Part shown: positions 29,679 through 38,414 of the stretch, in pieces
How the letters are laid out: each line of letters starts with the position of its first letter
Numbering within the stretch: the first letter of the stretch is position 1
NCBI GenBank assembly: GCA_963790405.1
Contig: CAWBOJ010000001.1
Span: 1-64,000, forward strand
From: JBGSMX01 sp963790405
GTDB taxonomy: Bacteria > Actinomycetota > Coriobacteriia > Anaerosomatales > JAGXFU01
Direction: 5' to 3'
Length of the DNA: 64,000 bases
Position numbers and translations under genes: made by a program
The notes under the pieces: generated by a model
What the model was told of the DNA's origin: nothing
Seen by the model: the letters and a program-made list of their open reading frames with translations, nothing else
The model's database searches: none

Positions 29679-30513
29679 GTGTACGAGGGCATGCACGTCA
29701 TCATCACAGGCGGCTCCAGCGGTATCGGCTTCGCGACGGCTCTCGCTCTCGTGGGGCGTGGCGCTCACGTTGCAATCGTCGCTCGCGACCCCGAGAAGCT
29801 CGAACAGGCGGCAGCGCGTGCTCGAATCAGCACGAGTGTCGACTTCTCAGCGGGTGCTGTCCGTCAGTGCCGATCTGTCGCGCTTCGAGACCGCACGCGC
29901 GGCGATCGGGTCGATCATCGAGGACGATTTCGTGCCGGACATACTGATCAACAGCGCCGGGGTCATCTACCCGGGTGAGTTCGAGTCCATGACCACCGAG
30001 TACTTCCTGCGCAATATCGAGCATGGATTCCTCAGCGTCGTGTGGCCGTGCAAGGCCGTCGTGCCGCACATGCTTGCCGCGGGGAAGGGCCACATCGTGA
30101 ACGTGTCGAGCGTGGCAGGGTTTCTCGGCATTTATGGGTACACGAGCTACTCGGCGGCGAAGTATGCGGTCATGGGATTCACCGAGGCACTGCGTTTCGA
30201 GATGAAGCCGCACGGTGTGTCCGTGCACGTTGTGTGCCCACCCGACACCGACACGCCGGCACTGGCGACCGAGCGTACGCTTCGACCGCCGGAGACCGAC
30301 GCGATTGCAGGCAACATCAAGGCGGTTGCGCCCGAAGTAGTCGCGGCGGCGATCCTCAAGGGCATCGAGAAAGACCGCTACTACATCATTCCGGACGCCC
30401 TGAGTCGCTTCTACTTCCGGCTCAAAGGGCTGCTCCCGGAGGTGTTCTTCGCGATCGTGGATTCCGATGTGCGAAAAGCGCGTTCTCGCAGGTCGGACAC
30501 GACGGCACCGTAA
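29679..30513 (+). CDS. Short-chain dehydrogenase/reductase, 3-ketodihydrosphingosine reductase-like (one frameshift)
   Basis: A classical SDR of about 277 residues. The cofactor motif TGGSSGIG lies at residues 10-17, NSAG after the break, catalytic Ser in NVSSVAG, and YTSYSAAKYA with the Tyr-x3-Lys pair. The C-terminal part, with CPPDTDTPALATE and a hydrophobic tail, resembles 3-ketodihydrosphingosine reductases. One frame change lies near 29820. It sits inside a tetrapyrrole operon, where no lipid enzyme is expected, and may be merely co-transcribed. Confidence 0.75.
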
Positions 30514-30542
30514 TTGCTCGCGTCGTGAGCGGGTGATACACT
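30514..30542 (+). promoter_or_regulatory. Predicted promoter upstream of hemA
   Basis: TTGCTC (30514-30519) and TACACT (30537-30542) are separated by 17 bases. The expected start is near 30549, exactly where the GTTCAGGCAA element begins. It lies just after the SDR stop. Confidence 0.55.
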
Positions 30543-30548
30543 TAGTCA

Positions 30549-30660
30549 GTTCAGGCAACAATGCAGGAGTGCGTGAAATCGCATGATGTAGTTTCGCCCT
30601 CGCCGGGCCTGCTTGCCTGAACAACACGCACCGCTCCGGCGAGGGCGACCCTTTTTTCTT
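30549..30660 (+). promoter_or_regulatory. hemA leader RNA, candidate attenuator or pseudoknot
   Basis: Two mutually entangled helices are visible. Helix A pairs GTTCAGGCAA (30549-30558) and GCAGG (30563-30567) with CCTGC (30608-30612) and TTGCCTGAAC (30613-30622): 15 pairs with a four-base bulge. A small hairpin, GTGCG with CGCAT, sits inside it. Helix B is the terminator stem (30594-30606 with 30636-30648). The 5' strand of B lies in the loop of A and its 3' strand lies outside, so A and B either compete or form an H-type pseudoknot. The predicted +1 is the first base of helix A. Confidence 0.6.
30594..30658 (+). terminator. Intrinsic terminator upstream of hemA
   Basis: TCGCCCTCGCCGG (30594-30606) and CCGGCGAGGGCGA (30636-30648) form a perfect 13-bp GC-rich stem followed by CCCTTTTTT. 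It ends about 77 bases before the hemA ATG. It can end the upstream transcript or act conditionally within the hemA leader. Confidence 0.85.
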
Positions 30661-30735
30661 GGGCGGGCAGACTTCGGACCGCGATGGTTCAGAGTCGAGG
30701 TTATCAGGCAGATTTGGTGAGGCGAGTCTCGCGCG

Positions 30736-32082
30736 ATGCATCTGACATTGGTCGGGCTGAGTCATAAGACAGCCCCCATCGAGATACGCGAGAAACTGAC
30801 GTTTCCCGCGCAGCGACAAGAGGACGCTCTTGCGCTGCTCACCTCTACCGATGATGTCGTCGAGGCTATCATCCTCTCCACGTGCAATCGCACCGAGATC
30901 TACGCCGTAACCGCTGCCGATGCAGACGGTCCTGCGGCCATCATCGACTTCATCGCCGACTATCACGATCTGGACCGCCACGAGCTGGTGCGCTATCTCT
31001 ACATCTCCGAGGGCGAGGCCGTGGTCAGGCATCTGTTCCGCGTGGTGGCATCGCTCGACTCCATGGTTGTGGGTGAGGCTCAGATCCTGGGCCAGGTGAA
31101 AGAGGCGTACGACCATGGGTTTGAGTACCAGTCGACGGGACGCGTGTTCAACAAGCTGTTCCGCCAAAGCTTCGAGGTCGGCAAGCGTGTGCGGACGGAG
31201 ACCGCAATCGGCGAGTCGGCCGTTTCGATCAGCTATGCGGCGGTGGAACTCGCGAAGAAGGTCTTCGAGACACTGCAAGGTCGCACGGTGCTCATCCTCG
31301 GCGCCGGCAAGATGAGTGAGCTGACTGCGAAGCACCTGTGCAGCAACGGCGTGTGCAACGTGCTCGGTGGCCAACCGCACGTTTTCCCGTGCCGAGGAGT
31401 TGGCAGCCCGGTTCGAGGGCAGGGCCGTGCCCTACGAGGAGCTCTACGAGCACCTCCATCGGCCGACATCCTGATCTCGAGCACCGCTGCGACGGAGTAC
31501 GTTGTCACCAAAGAGCGCCTCGCCGAGGCCATGCGCGGTCGTCGGGGCAGCCCGCTGTTTCTCATCGACATCGCGGTGCCGCGCGACATCGACCCGGCTG
31601 TCAACGAACTCAACGACGCGTACCTGTACGACATCGACGATCTCAGCGGCGTGGTCGAGTCCAACCTCGAAGAGCGCATGCGCGAGGCCGAGCGTGCCGA
31701 GGCCATCATTGCCGAAGAGATGGCCGCTTTCGAAGAGTGGCTCGAGTCGATGGAGGTCGTTCCCACGATCGCCGCGATTCGCGCCAAGGCCGAGAAGATC
31801 CGCCAGGCCGAACTCGAGCGGGCGCTGAAGCGCCTCGGCGGGATGTCGGAAAAGGAACTGCAGACGATCGACAAGCTCACCCAGCTCGATCGTGAACAAG
31901 ATGCTCCACGACCCGACGAGTCGCCTGAAGGAGGTCGCGGGGCAGCGCTACGGCTACGACTACGTCGAGGCCGCCCGGCACCTGTACGGCCTCGATACGC
32001 AGGCCGAGGGCAAGACCCCACGCAGCTTGCTACGTTCGCTGCTGCGCAGGGAGCGATGTCGACCGAACAGACTCGAAAGTGA
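30736..32082 (+). CDS. hemA: Glutamyl-tRNA reductase (frameshifts)
   Basis: The first committed enzyme of C5-pathway tetrapyrrole synthesis, reducing glutamyl-tRNA to glutamate-1-semialdehyde. The catalytic Cys is in ILSTCNRTEIY near residue 50. GLSHKTAPIEIRE opens the protein, and LDSMVVGEAQILGQVK and the NADP-binding LILGAGKMSELTAKHL follow. Frame changes near 31365 and 31450 interrupt VANRTFSRAEELAARF. Two more near 31885 and 32015 affect the dimerisation tail (NKMLHDPTSRLKEVAG). The final frame ends at 32082, overlapping the hemC GTG. Confidence 0.92.
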   Translation: MHLTLVGLSHKTAPIEIREKLTFPAQRQEDALALLTSTDDVVEAIILSTCNRTEIYAVTAADADGPAAIIDFIADYHDLDRHELVRYLYISEGEAVVRHLFRVVASLDSMVVGEAQILGQVKEAYDHGFEYQSTGRVFNKLFRQSFEVGKRVRTETAIGESAVSISYAAVELAKKVFETLQGRTVLILGAGKMSELTAKHLCSNGVCNVLGGQPHVFPCRGVGSPVRGQGRALRGALRAPPSADILISSTAATEYVVTKERLAEAMRGRRGSPLFLIDIAVPRDIDPAVNELNDAYLYDIDDLSGVVESNLEERMREAERAEAIIAEEMAAFEEWLESMEVVPTIAAIRAKAEKIRQAELERALKRLGGMSEKELQTIDKLTQLDREQDAPRPDESPEGGRGAALRLRLRRGRPAPVRPRYAGRGQDPTQLATFAAAQGAMSTEQTRK

Positions 32083-33055
32083 GATCGGAGATTCGATTGT
32101 CTGAGCGCACAAAGCTCGTGATCGGCACCCGGGGCAGCAAGCTGGCGCTGTGGCAGTCCGAGTACATCAAAGCGAAGCTCGAAGAGGTCACGGGTCTGCC
32201 CGTGGAGCTCAAGATCATCAAGACGACCGGCGACAAGATCCTCGACGTGCCGCTGGCCAAGGTGGGCGGCAAGGGCCTGTTCACCAAAGAGCTCGAGGTC
32301 GAGCTGCTCGCCGGAACCGTCGACCTGTGCGTGCATTCGATGAAAGACGTGCCTACCGAGCTGCCCGAGAGCCTCTACATCGCCGCGATGCCCGAGCGGG
32401 TGGACCCGCGCGACGCCATCGTGAGCGGCGCCGGCTACAATCTCGACACGCTGCCGCAGGGCGCCAAGCTCGGCACCAGCAGTCTGCGTCGTCGCAGCCA
32501 GGTCAAAGCGCTTCGGCCCGATCTTGAGATCGTGGACGTGCGGGGCAACCTGGACACGCGTATGACGCAAGGCCGAGAACGGCGAGCTCGACGCGGTCAT
32601 CCTGGCGAGTGCCGGAATCACCCGTATGGGCTGGGCCGAGCGCATCACGCACTACATCGACCCGGAGCAGATGGTCTCGGCCGTGGGCCAGGGTGCTATC
32701 GGCATCGAGATCCGCGAGGACGACGAGTTCATGCGCCACGTCATGGAGGCGATAGGCCACCCCGAGACCATGGAGTGCGTCACCGCCGAGCGCGTGGTCA
32801 TGAACAAGCTCGAAGGCGGCTGCCAGGTGCCGATCGGCGCGTACGCACGCATCGAGGGCGACCACGATGATCATGGACGGATTCGTGGGCTCGGTGGACG
32901 GCGTGCGCATCTTGCGCAAGCGGCTCGAAGGACCTGCCGAGAAGCCACTCGAGCTGGGCGAACGCATGGTCGCCGAGCTGCTCGACATGGGCGCGCACGA
33001 GATCCTCGCTGCGATTCGCGAGGCCAACGACGTCGACGACCTTCTGCAGACCTGA
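32079..33055 (+). CDS. hemC: Hydroxymethylbilane synthase (frameshifts)
   Basis: Porphobilinogen deaminase, which polymerises four porphobilinogens. Visible features are IGTRGSKLALWQ at residues 15-26, HSMKDVPTELPE, GTSSLRRRSQVKALRPDL, the VRGNLDTRM loop and the dipyrromethane cofactor Cys in LEGGCQVPIGAYA. One extra base near 32572 and one near 32865 shift the frame. The GTG overlaps the hemA stop and the stop is eight bases before hemD. Confidence 0.93.
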
Positions 33056-33062
33056 GCTGACC

Positions 33063-33896
33063 ATGGCCGAGAAGCCCGCAGCCGGACACGTGACCACCGA
33101 ACGTCCTCTTGCGGGGCGGACTGTCGTGGTGACCGGACTCTCGAACAGTCCGCGGCACTGGCTTCTCCGCTTGCCGCATTGGGAGCCGAGGTCATCGCGT
33201 TTCCCGTGATCGACATCGTGGATCCCGACGACTGGGGGCCCGCCGATCGAGGCAATCGCGGCACTCGACTCGTACGCATGGGTCGTTCTCTCGTCGACGA
33301 ACGCCGTCGATCGCTTCTTGAATCGCCTCGCGCATGCAGGTCTAGGGCCTGAGGCTCTCGCCGCTGCGCGAGTCGCCGTGGTGGGCTCCGGCACAGCGCG
33401 TCGTCTGGCCGAGCATGGTATCGAGCCCGACGTGATGCCTGCGGAGTTCAGGGGCGAGGGTCTGGTCGAAGCGTTTCGCGAGGCCGGCGCAGGCCCGGGG
33501 TGGCGCATTCTGATTCCGAGGGCGGCTGAAGCACGCGAGGTTCTTCCCGACACGCTTCGCGCGATGGGTGCGACCGTGGACGTTGTCCCGGTGTATCGCA
33601 CGGTACGTGCACAGCCCGATGCCGAGGCGTTTGAATCGCTTCGCGCAGGCGCGGTCGACGCCGTGACATTCACGAGTCCCTCGACGTTCAAGCAGTTCGT
33701 GGGCGTGCTTGCTCAAGCGGGCATGGACGCAGGCGCGTTTCTGCGCGGTGTCGTCACTGCCAGCATCGGTCCGGTCACGAGCGACGCGATGCGTGCCGGC
33801 GGTCTAGAGCCCACCGTGGAGGCGAAGGAGTCGACGATTCCGGGGCTTGTGGCGGTGCTTGCGGAGGTCCTCGGCGGAGGTATTAAGGACGCGTAG
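33063..33896 (+). CDS. hemD: Uroporphyrinogen-III synthase (frameshifts near 5' end)
   Basis: Cyclises hydroxymethylbilane to uroporphyrinogen III, the branch point to siroheme and heme. Two frame changes lie near 33140 and 33235. Across them the conserved sequence reads TVVVT, then LAALGAEVIAFPVIDIVDPDDW, then SYAWVVLSSTNAVDRFL. The rest is intact, with AVVGSGTARRLAEHG, VPVYRT and DAVTFTSPSTFKQF. It is not fused to a uroporphyrinogen methyltransferase, and no such gene is visible in the window. Confidence 0.9.
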
Positions 33897-33904
33897 TTGT
33901 AGGT

Positions 33905-33935
33905 TTGACAAAGAGCGAAACGCTCGGCAGACTAT
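33905..33935 (+). promoter_or_regulatory. Candidate promoter of tRNA-Ala
   Basis: A consensus TTGACA (33905-33910) is followed after 19 bases by GACTAT (33930-33935). The spacing is long and the -10 is imperfect, but the position 55 bases before the tRNA is suitable. Confidence 0.4.
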
Positions 33936-33989
33936 GGTGTGCTCTTGGCCTGGTACGGGACGTGCTGGGGATATGAGAGCGCGAATCAC

Positions 33990-34065
33990 GGGGATGTGGC
34001 TCAGTTGGGAGAGCGCTGCGTTCGCAACGCAGAGGTCGTGGGTTCGAATCCCATCATCTCCACCA
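33990..34065 (+). tRNA. tRNA-Ala, anticodon CGC
   Basis: The cloverleaf is complete with CCA encoded. The acceptor GGGGATG pairs with CATCTCC and includes the G3:U70 wobble that identifies alanine tRNAs. The D stem is GCTC/GAGC. The anticodon stem CTGCG/CGCAG holds loop TTCGCAA, giving anticodon CGC for the GCG codon. The T arm has GTGGG-TTCGAAT-CCCAT. It lies between hemD and a small membrane gene. Confidence 0.97.
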
Positions 34066-34160
34066 CGATAGTCATCGTCGGGGCGGCCTGAAGAGACAGG
34101 GCGCCTCGACTGCGTAATCGGACGTCGCGTGCGAAGCGCGCGATGAAGGAGGAACGGCAC

Positions 34161-34402
34161 ATGGTCGGTGCAACAGGACCGGTTTCGAGCAGTTCTGGCA
34201 GATGTACGTGCTTCAGTACGGCGCTCCGATCCTGCAGATGTTGCTGTGGATCGTGCAGATCGTCGTGTTCGTCTACGCAGTCGTGCTGTTCAAGCGACTC
34301 GTCGATTCCCAGACGGGACGTACCAAGGCGACCGCATCCGGCGATGCCGGTGGCGCGGCCGACGCAGACAAGAAAGTCGACATCGAGGAGTTTGTGGAGT
34401 AG
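34161..34402 (+). CDS. Small single-pass membrane protein (one frameshift)
   Basis: A protein of about 80 residues. AAGGAGG at 34146 directs translation from the ATG at 34161. After restoring one T near 34184 the protein reads FEQFWQMYVLQYGAP, then a transmembrane helix ILQMLLWIVQIVVFVYAVVL and a soluble, Asp/Lys-rich tail that ends two bases before hemB. I do not recognise a family. The close spacing suggests co-expression with hemB. Confidence 0.6.
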
Positions 34403-34404
34403 CC

Positions 34405-35387
34405 ATGCAGTTCCCTGACTATCGCCCGCGGCGGTTGCGCCGCAACGAGTCGATCCGCGCGATGGTGCGCGAGAACGCGCTCGAAGCCGGCCGACCTGAT
34501 CTACCCGCTGTTCGTCGTGCCCGGAACGGGCGTACACAACGAGATCGTGTCGATGCCCGGCACGTATCATCTGTCGCTCGATCAGCTTGCCGGCGAGATC
34601 GACGAGCTGAAGTCGCTCGGCATACCGGCGGTGATTCTGTTCGGGCTGCCGGAATCCAAGGACGAGGCCGGTACCGGCGCGTTTGCCGAAGACGGCATCG
34701 TGCAGAAGGCGATCAAGGCCATCAAGGCCCACGATCCCGAGTACTACGTGATCACCGACGTGTGCATGTGCGAGTACACGTCGCACGGCCACTGCGGTGC
34801 GCTCGACGAGCACGGCTGCGTCATGAACGACGTCACGCTCGAGATGCTCGCCCAGACCGCGGTCTCGCACGCCGAGGCCGGCGCCGACATGGTGGCGCCC
34901 TCCGACATGATGGATGGCCGAGTGGCCGCGATACGCGGCGCGCTCGACGCCGAGGGCTACAGCGAGATGCCGATCATGGCTACGCGGCCAAGTACGCCTC
35001 GCGGATACTACGGGCCGTTCCGCGACGCCGCGGACAGCGCGCCGACATTCGGCGACCGCAACGGGTACCAGATGGATCCCGGCCAACGGTGACGAGGCGA
35101 TTCGCGAGGTGGCCCTCGATATCGATGAGGGTGCCGACATCGTCATGGTCAAGCCGGCGCTTGCCTACATGGACATCATCCGTCGGGTGAAGGAAGACTT
35201 CGGCTATCCGACCGCTGCATACAACGTGAGCGGCGAGTACGCCATGGTCAAGGCCGCCGCAGAGCGCGGCTGGATCGACGAGAAGCGCGTCGTGCTCGAG
35301 ACCCTTGTCGGGTTCAAGCGTGCGGGCGCGGACCTCATTCTGACCTACCACGCAAAGGACGCCGCCCGCTGGCTGGCGGAGGCGTAG
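34405..35387 (+). CDS. hemB: Delta-aminolevulinic acid dehydratase (frameshifts)
   Basis: Porphobilinogen synthase, which condenses two 5-aminolevulinates. It starts RPRRLRRNESIRAMVREN. The zinc-binding Cys cluster is VCMCEYTSHGHCG, and the GCVMND motif and DMMDGRVAAIR follow. The Schiff-base Lys is in VMVKPALAYMDIIRR. Single-base changes near 34487, 34984, 35010 and 35085 interrupt conserved segments such as LIYPLFVVPG, YAAKYAS and DPANGDEAIRE. The Cys cluster indicates the zinc-dependent form. Confidence 0.94.
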
Positions 35388-35462
35388 GAGATCGACTGCG
35401 TGAGCGACTTGTCCTCCCATGAAGTACACCATTGTGATAAGGTGTCTTTCTAGGAGGGACAC

Positions 35463-36782
35463 ATGATGAGTGCAATCGAGACTCTCATAGGCGAGTTCTA
35501 CGAACGACCATTGCCTGCGTTCACGCCGCGCGACATCGTGATGCCCGAGCTGCCGAATGCAGCGAAGGTGCTGATAGGTATGCGCCGGTCTGGCAAGACG
35601 TACCTGTTGTTCCAGGAGATGGACCGCATCATCGAGAGCGGGGTCGACAAGCATCACATCCTCTACCTCAATCTGGAGGACGACCGCCTTGAACAGCCCT
35701 CCCTCGCGACTCTGGATGAAGCGCTGGAAACCTTCTACAGGATTCATCCAGATGCGCGATCCGAGGGTGCATACCTATTCTTCGACGAGATACAGGTTGT
35801 GCCCGATTGGTCTCGATTCGCACGGCGAGTGCTCGATACCGAGGAGGCGCAACTCTACCTCACCGGTTCTTCAGCGAAGCTGCTGTCGACGGAGGTAGCC
35901 ACCGAGTTTCGGGGCAGAGGCTCGGCCGTAGAGGTCCTGCCATTCAGCTACCGGGAGTCGGCGAGACATGCCGGCGAGAGCATTCCGGAGGTGCCGGTAG
36001 GCTCCCGCGTACGTTCGCGACTCGAGGCGCACATGGTGGACTATTTGCAGGTAGGCGGATTCCCGGCCGTGCAGGACCTGGGTTTCGCCGAGAGGGTCCG
36101 GACTCTCCAGGACTACGTCGAACTTGTGGTCGTGCGTGATGTCATCGAGCGGCATGGCGGGGCATCTCCGCAAGCGTCAAGATGGTTCGCCCTGAGCCTG
36201 CTTCGGCAGAGTGGGAGCCTCTTCTCGGTCAACAAGACGTACAACACCATGCGCTCGCAAGGAATCGAGATAGGGAAGAATAGCCTGCACGCGCTACTCG
36301 GCCACCTGTCGGACGCGTATCTTGTTGCCACGGTGTCGGTGTTCAAGGTCTCGCATGCGGAGCGTCTTCGTGCGCCGCGCAAGATCTACGCGATCGACCC
36401 AGGACTTGCCTTTGCAACGTCGGTCGTGGCCGCCGAGAATGTGGGTGCTCGTCTCGAGACCGCTGTCTATCTCGAGATTCGTCGGCGCATGGGACGCCTC
36501 CGCGAGGGGTCGATATCGTACTACGTGACCAACGGCGGACATGAAGTCGACTTCGTCGTCGGCGACTCGGGGGCGGGAGAGCCTCGGCAGCTTGTACAGG
36601 TGTGCGCAGATCCGACGGACGCCCAGACGAAGGAGCGAGAAGTGCGCGCTCTTGCCGAGGCGATGGACGAGCTTGGTCTTGCGCAGGCGGCTGTAGTGAC
36701 TCTTCACACGGAAGAGAGCGTCGAGGTGCCGGCTGGGATGATCGAGTTCGTGCCTGCCTGGAAGTGGCTGGCTAGGTTGTAG
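35463..36782 (+). CDS. AAA_14 / DUF4143 ATPase
   Basis: A 439-residue protein with an N-terminal AAA ATPase (Walker A GMRRSGKTYL near residues 39-48, Walker B AYLFFDEIQVVPDW, sensor YLTGSSAKLL) and a C-terminal DUF4143 domain with a restriction-endonuclease-like core (HEVDFVV, then LVQVC). AGGAGGG precedes the start. The protein is common as a stand-alone accessory gene in bacteria and archaea and its role is not established. It splits hemB from ahbD, which looks like an insertion into a heme cluster. Confidence 0.85.
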   Translation: MMSAIETLIGEFYERPLPAFTPRDIVMPELPNAAKVLIGMRRSGKTYLLFQEMDRIIESGVDKHHILYLNLEDDRLEQPSLATLDEALETFYRIHPDARSEGAYLFFDEIQVVPDWSRFARRVLDTEEAQLYLTGSSAKLLSTEVATEFRGRGSAVEVLPFSYRESARHAGESIPEVPVGSRVRSRLEAHMVDYLQVGGFPAVQDLGFAERVRTLQDYVELVVVRDVIERHGGASPQASRWFALSLLRQSGSLFSVNKTYNTMRSQGIEIGKNSLHALLGHLSDAYLVATVSVFKVSHAERLRAPRKIYAIDPGLAFATSVVAAENVGARLETAVYLEIRRRMGRLREGSISYYVTNGGHEVDFVVGDSGAGEPRQLVQVCADPTDAQTKEREVRALAEAMDELGLAQAAVVTLHTEESVEVPAGMIEFVPAWKWLARL

Positions 36783-36870
36783 GTGCAGCTAGTCTGGTCG
36801 CGCCGGCACGAAGGGCGCGATTCTTGCAGACTTGGTGCGCATCACCGCGACACGAAGGAGAACCACTCGT

Positions 36871-38298
36871 ATGGCTGACAACGTAGGTAACGCCGACGCA
36901 CGTCCCGACCTTGAGTTGGGCGAGGAATTCGGCGAGGATGCGCCGACCATCGACGAGCAGGAGATGGCCGAGGCGACGCTGGCTGCGGCGAGACCGGCGT
37001 GGCGATCCCGGTGGGCGGGAGCGCCGACGCGCCTGCCTCGCTGTCCTCGGCTTCGCCTGCGGGCGCTACGGCAGACACGCCGGCGCCCCCCGCCGGTCAC
37101 CCCGCCGGCATCCCCGGACATCCCGGCGGACACCCGGCTGGCGTTCCGGGCGGTCCGGGCGAGCGTCAGCGTCATGGCGGCGCGCGCTCCATGGGCTTCC
37201 GTCCCGGTGGCGGACCCGAGGCGCTCGCATACCAGGAGCGCACCGGTATCAAGGCGCCGCGCATCATCGCGTGGGAGATCACGCGGAGCTGCAACCTGAG
37301 CTGCGCGCACTGTCGCGCGGCCGCGGAGTTCGGCCACTACGACGGCGAGCTGTCTCTCGACGAGATCAAGGCCGTCATCGACGATATCGTCACCATCAGC
37401 AACCCGATCGTGATCCTCACCGGCGGCGAGCCGCTCATGCGACCCGACATCTGGGAGATCATCGACTACCTGCACGAGAAGGGCGCCATGCCGGTCATCG
37501 GCACGAACGCCACGCTCATCACCGACGAGATCGCCGCCAAGATGGCCGAGCACAAGATTCCCGCGCATCAGCGTTTCGATCGACTTCCCGACTGCCGAGG
37601 AGCACGACGCGTTCCGCGGTCAGGTGGGATGCTTCGACAAGTCCATCGAGGGCATCAAGATCGCCAAGCGCCACGGCGTGGGCGTGCAGATCAACATGAC
37701 GGTCACCACCATGAACCACGAGAAGGTCGCCGCCGTTCACGACCTTGCCGAGGAACTCGGCGTCGATGCGTTCCACATCTTCATGCTCGTGCCGACCGGC
37801 CGCGGCTCCGACCTGCTCGAGAAGGAGCTTCCGCCCGAGGACTACGAGAAGGTGCTCACCTGGGCGTATCACCGTCAGAAGACGAGCCCGCTGCACTTCA
37901 AGCCCACCGACTCGCCGCACTACTACCGCATCATCCGTCAGCTCGCGAAGGCCGAGGGCAAGAAGGTCACGCGCGAGGAGTACGGTCTGGACGCGATGAC
38001 GCGCGGTTGTCTCGGCGGCATCACATTCTGCTTCGTCAGCCACACCGGCGACATCCAGCCCTGCGGCTACTTCGACATGCAGCTCGGCAACGTCAAGGAG
38101 CAGCCGTTCTCGCAGATATGGACCGAGTCGAAGGTCTTCAACGAGTTGCGTGACTACTCGCTTCTCAAGGGCAAGTGTGGTGCGTGTGAGTACAAGGCCG
38201 TGTGCGGCGGGTGCCGTGCACGTGCGCTCGCGCTCACGGGTGACTACCTGGCCTCCGAGCCCTACTGCATCTACGAGCCGCCCGGCTGGACCGGCTAG
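36871..38298 (+). CDS. ahbD: Radical SAM heme synthase AhbD-like, with long low-complexity N-terminus (frameshifts)
   Basis: A radical SAM/SPASM protein. The 4Fe-4S motif is in AWEITRSCNLSCAHCRAAAE (CxxxCxxC), with ILTGGEPLMRPDIWEI after it. C-terminal cysteines that probably bind an auxiliary cluster are in CLGG, PCGYFD and CGACEYKAVCGGCRA. This pattern matches AhbD, which decarboxylates iron-coproporphyrin III to heme b in the siroheme-dependent pathway; AhbC and NirJ are the alternatives. About 110 N-terminal residues are acidic, then Pro/Gly/Ala/His-rich (GIPGHPGGHPAGVPGGPG), which is unusual. Frame changes lie near 36995 and 37562. Confidence 0.8.
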
Positions 38299-38414
38299 AG
38301 CTTCTCGGTTATTCTCGCTCGCTCTCTCGCCGACGAGTACCATAGGTGGAGGGGGCCGGCTGCTGCGTGTGAGCGACCGACATCGTCAGGGGACGTCGGG
38401 GGTGAGGGCTGCCA

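Noticed and set aside
30671..30690. GGACCGCG near 30676-30683 considered as a T-box (tRNA-sensing) core for hemA
   Set aside because: It lacks one base of the T-box core and lies after, not before, the terminator. No specifier loop was recognisable.
31360..32080. Programmed ribosomal frameshifting in hemA and other heme genes
   Set aside because: Breaks occur at non-slippery sites, in many unrelated genes and in both directions, which fits sequence error better.
33804..35152. Two leftward reading frames across the tRNA gene, one with GIRTHDL, the other with GFEPTTSAL
   Set aside because: These are classic spurious translations of a tRNA gene (33990-34065) on the wrong strand. They overlap hemB, hemD and the tRNA and have no ribosome site.
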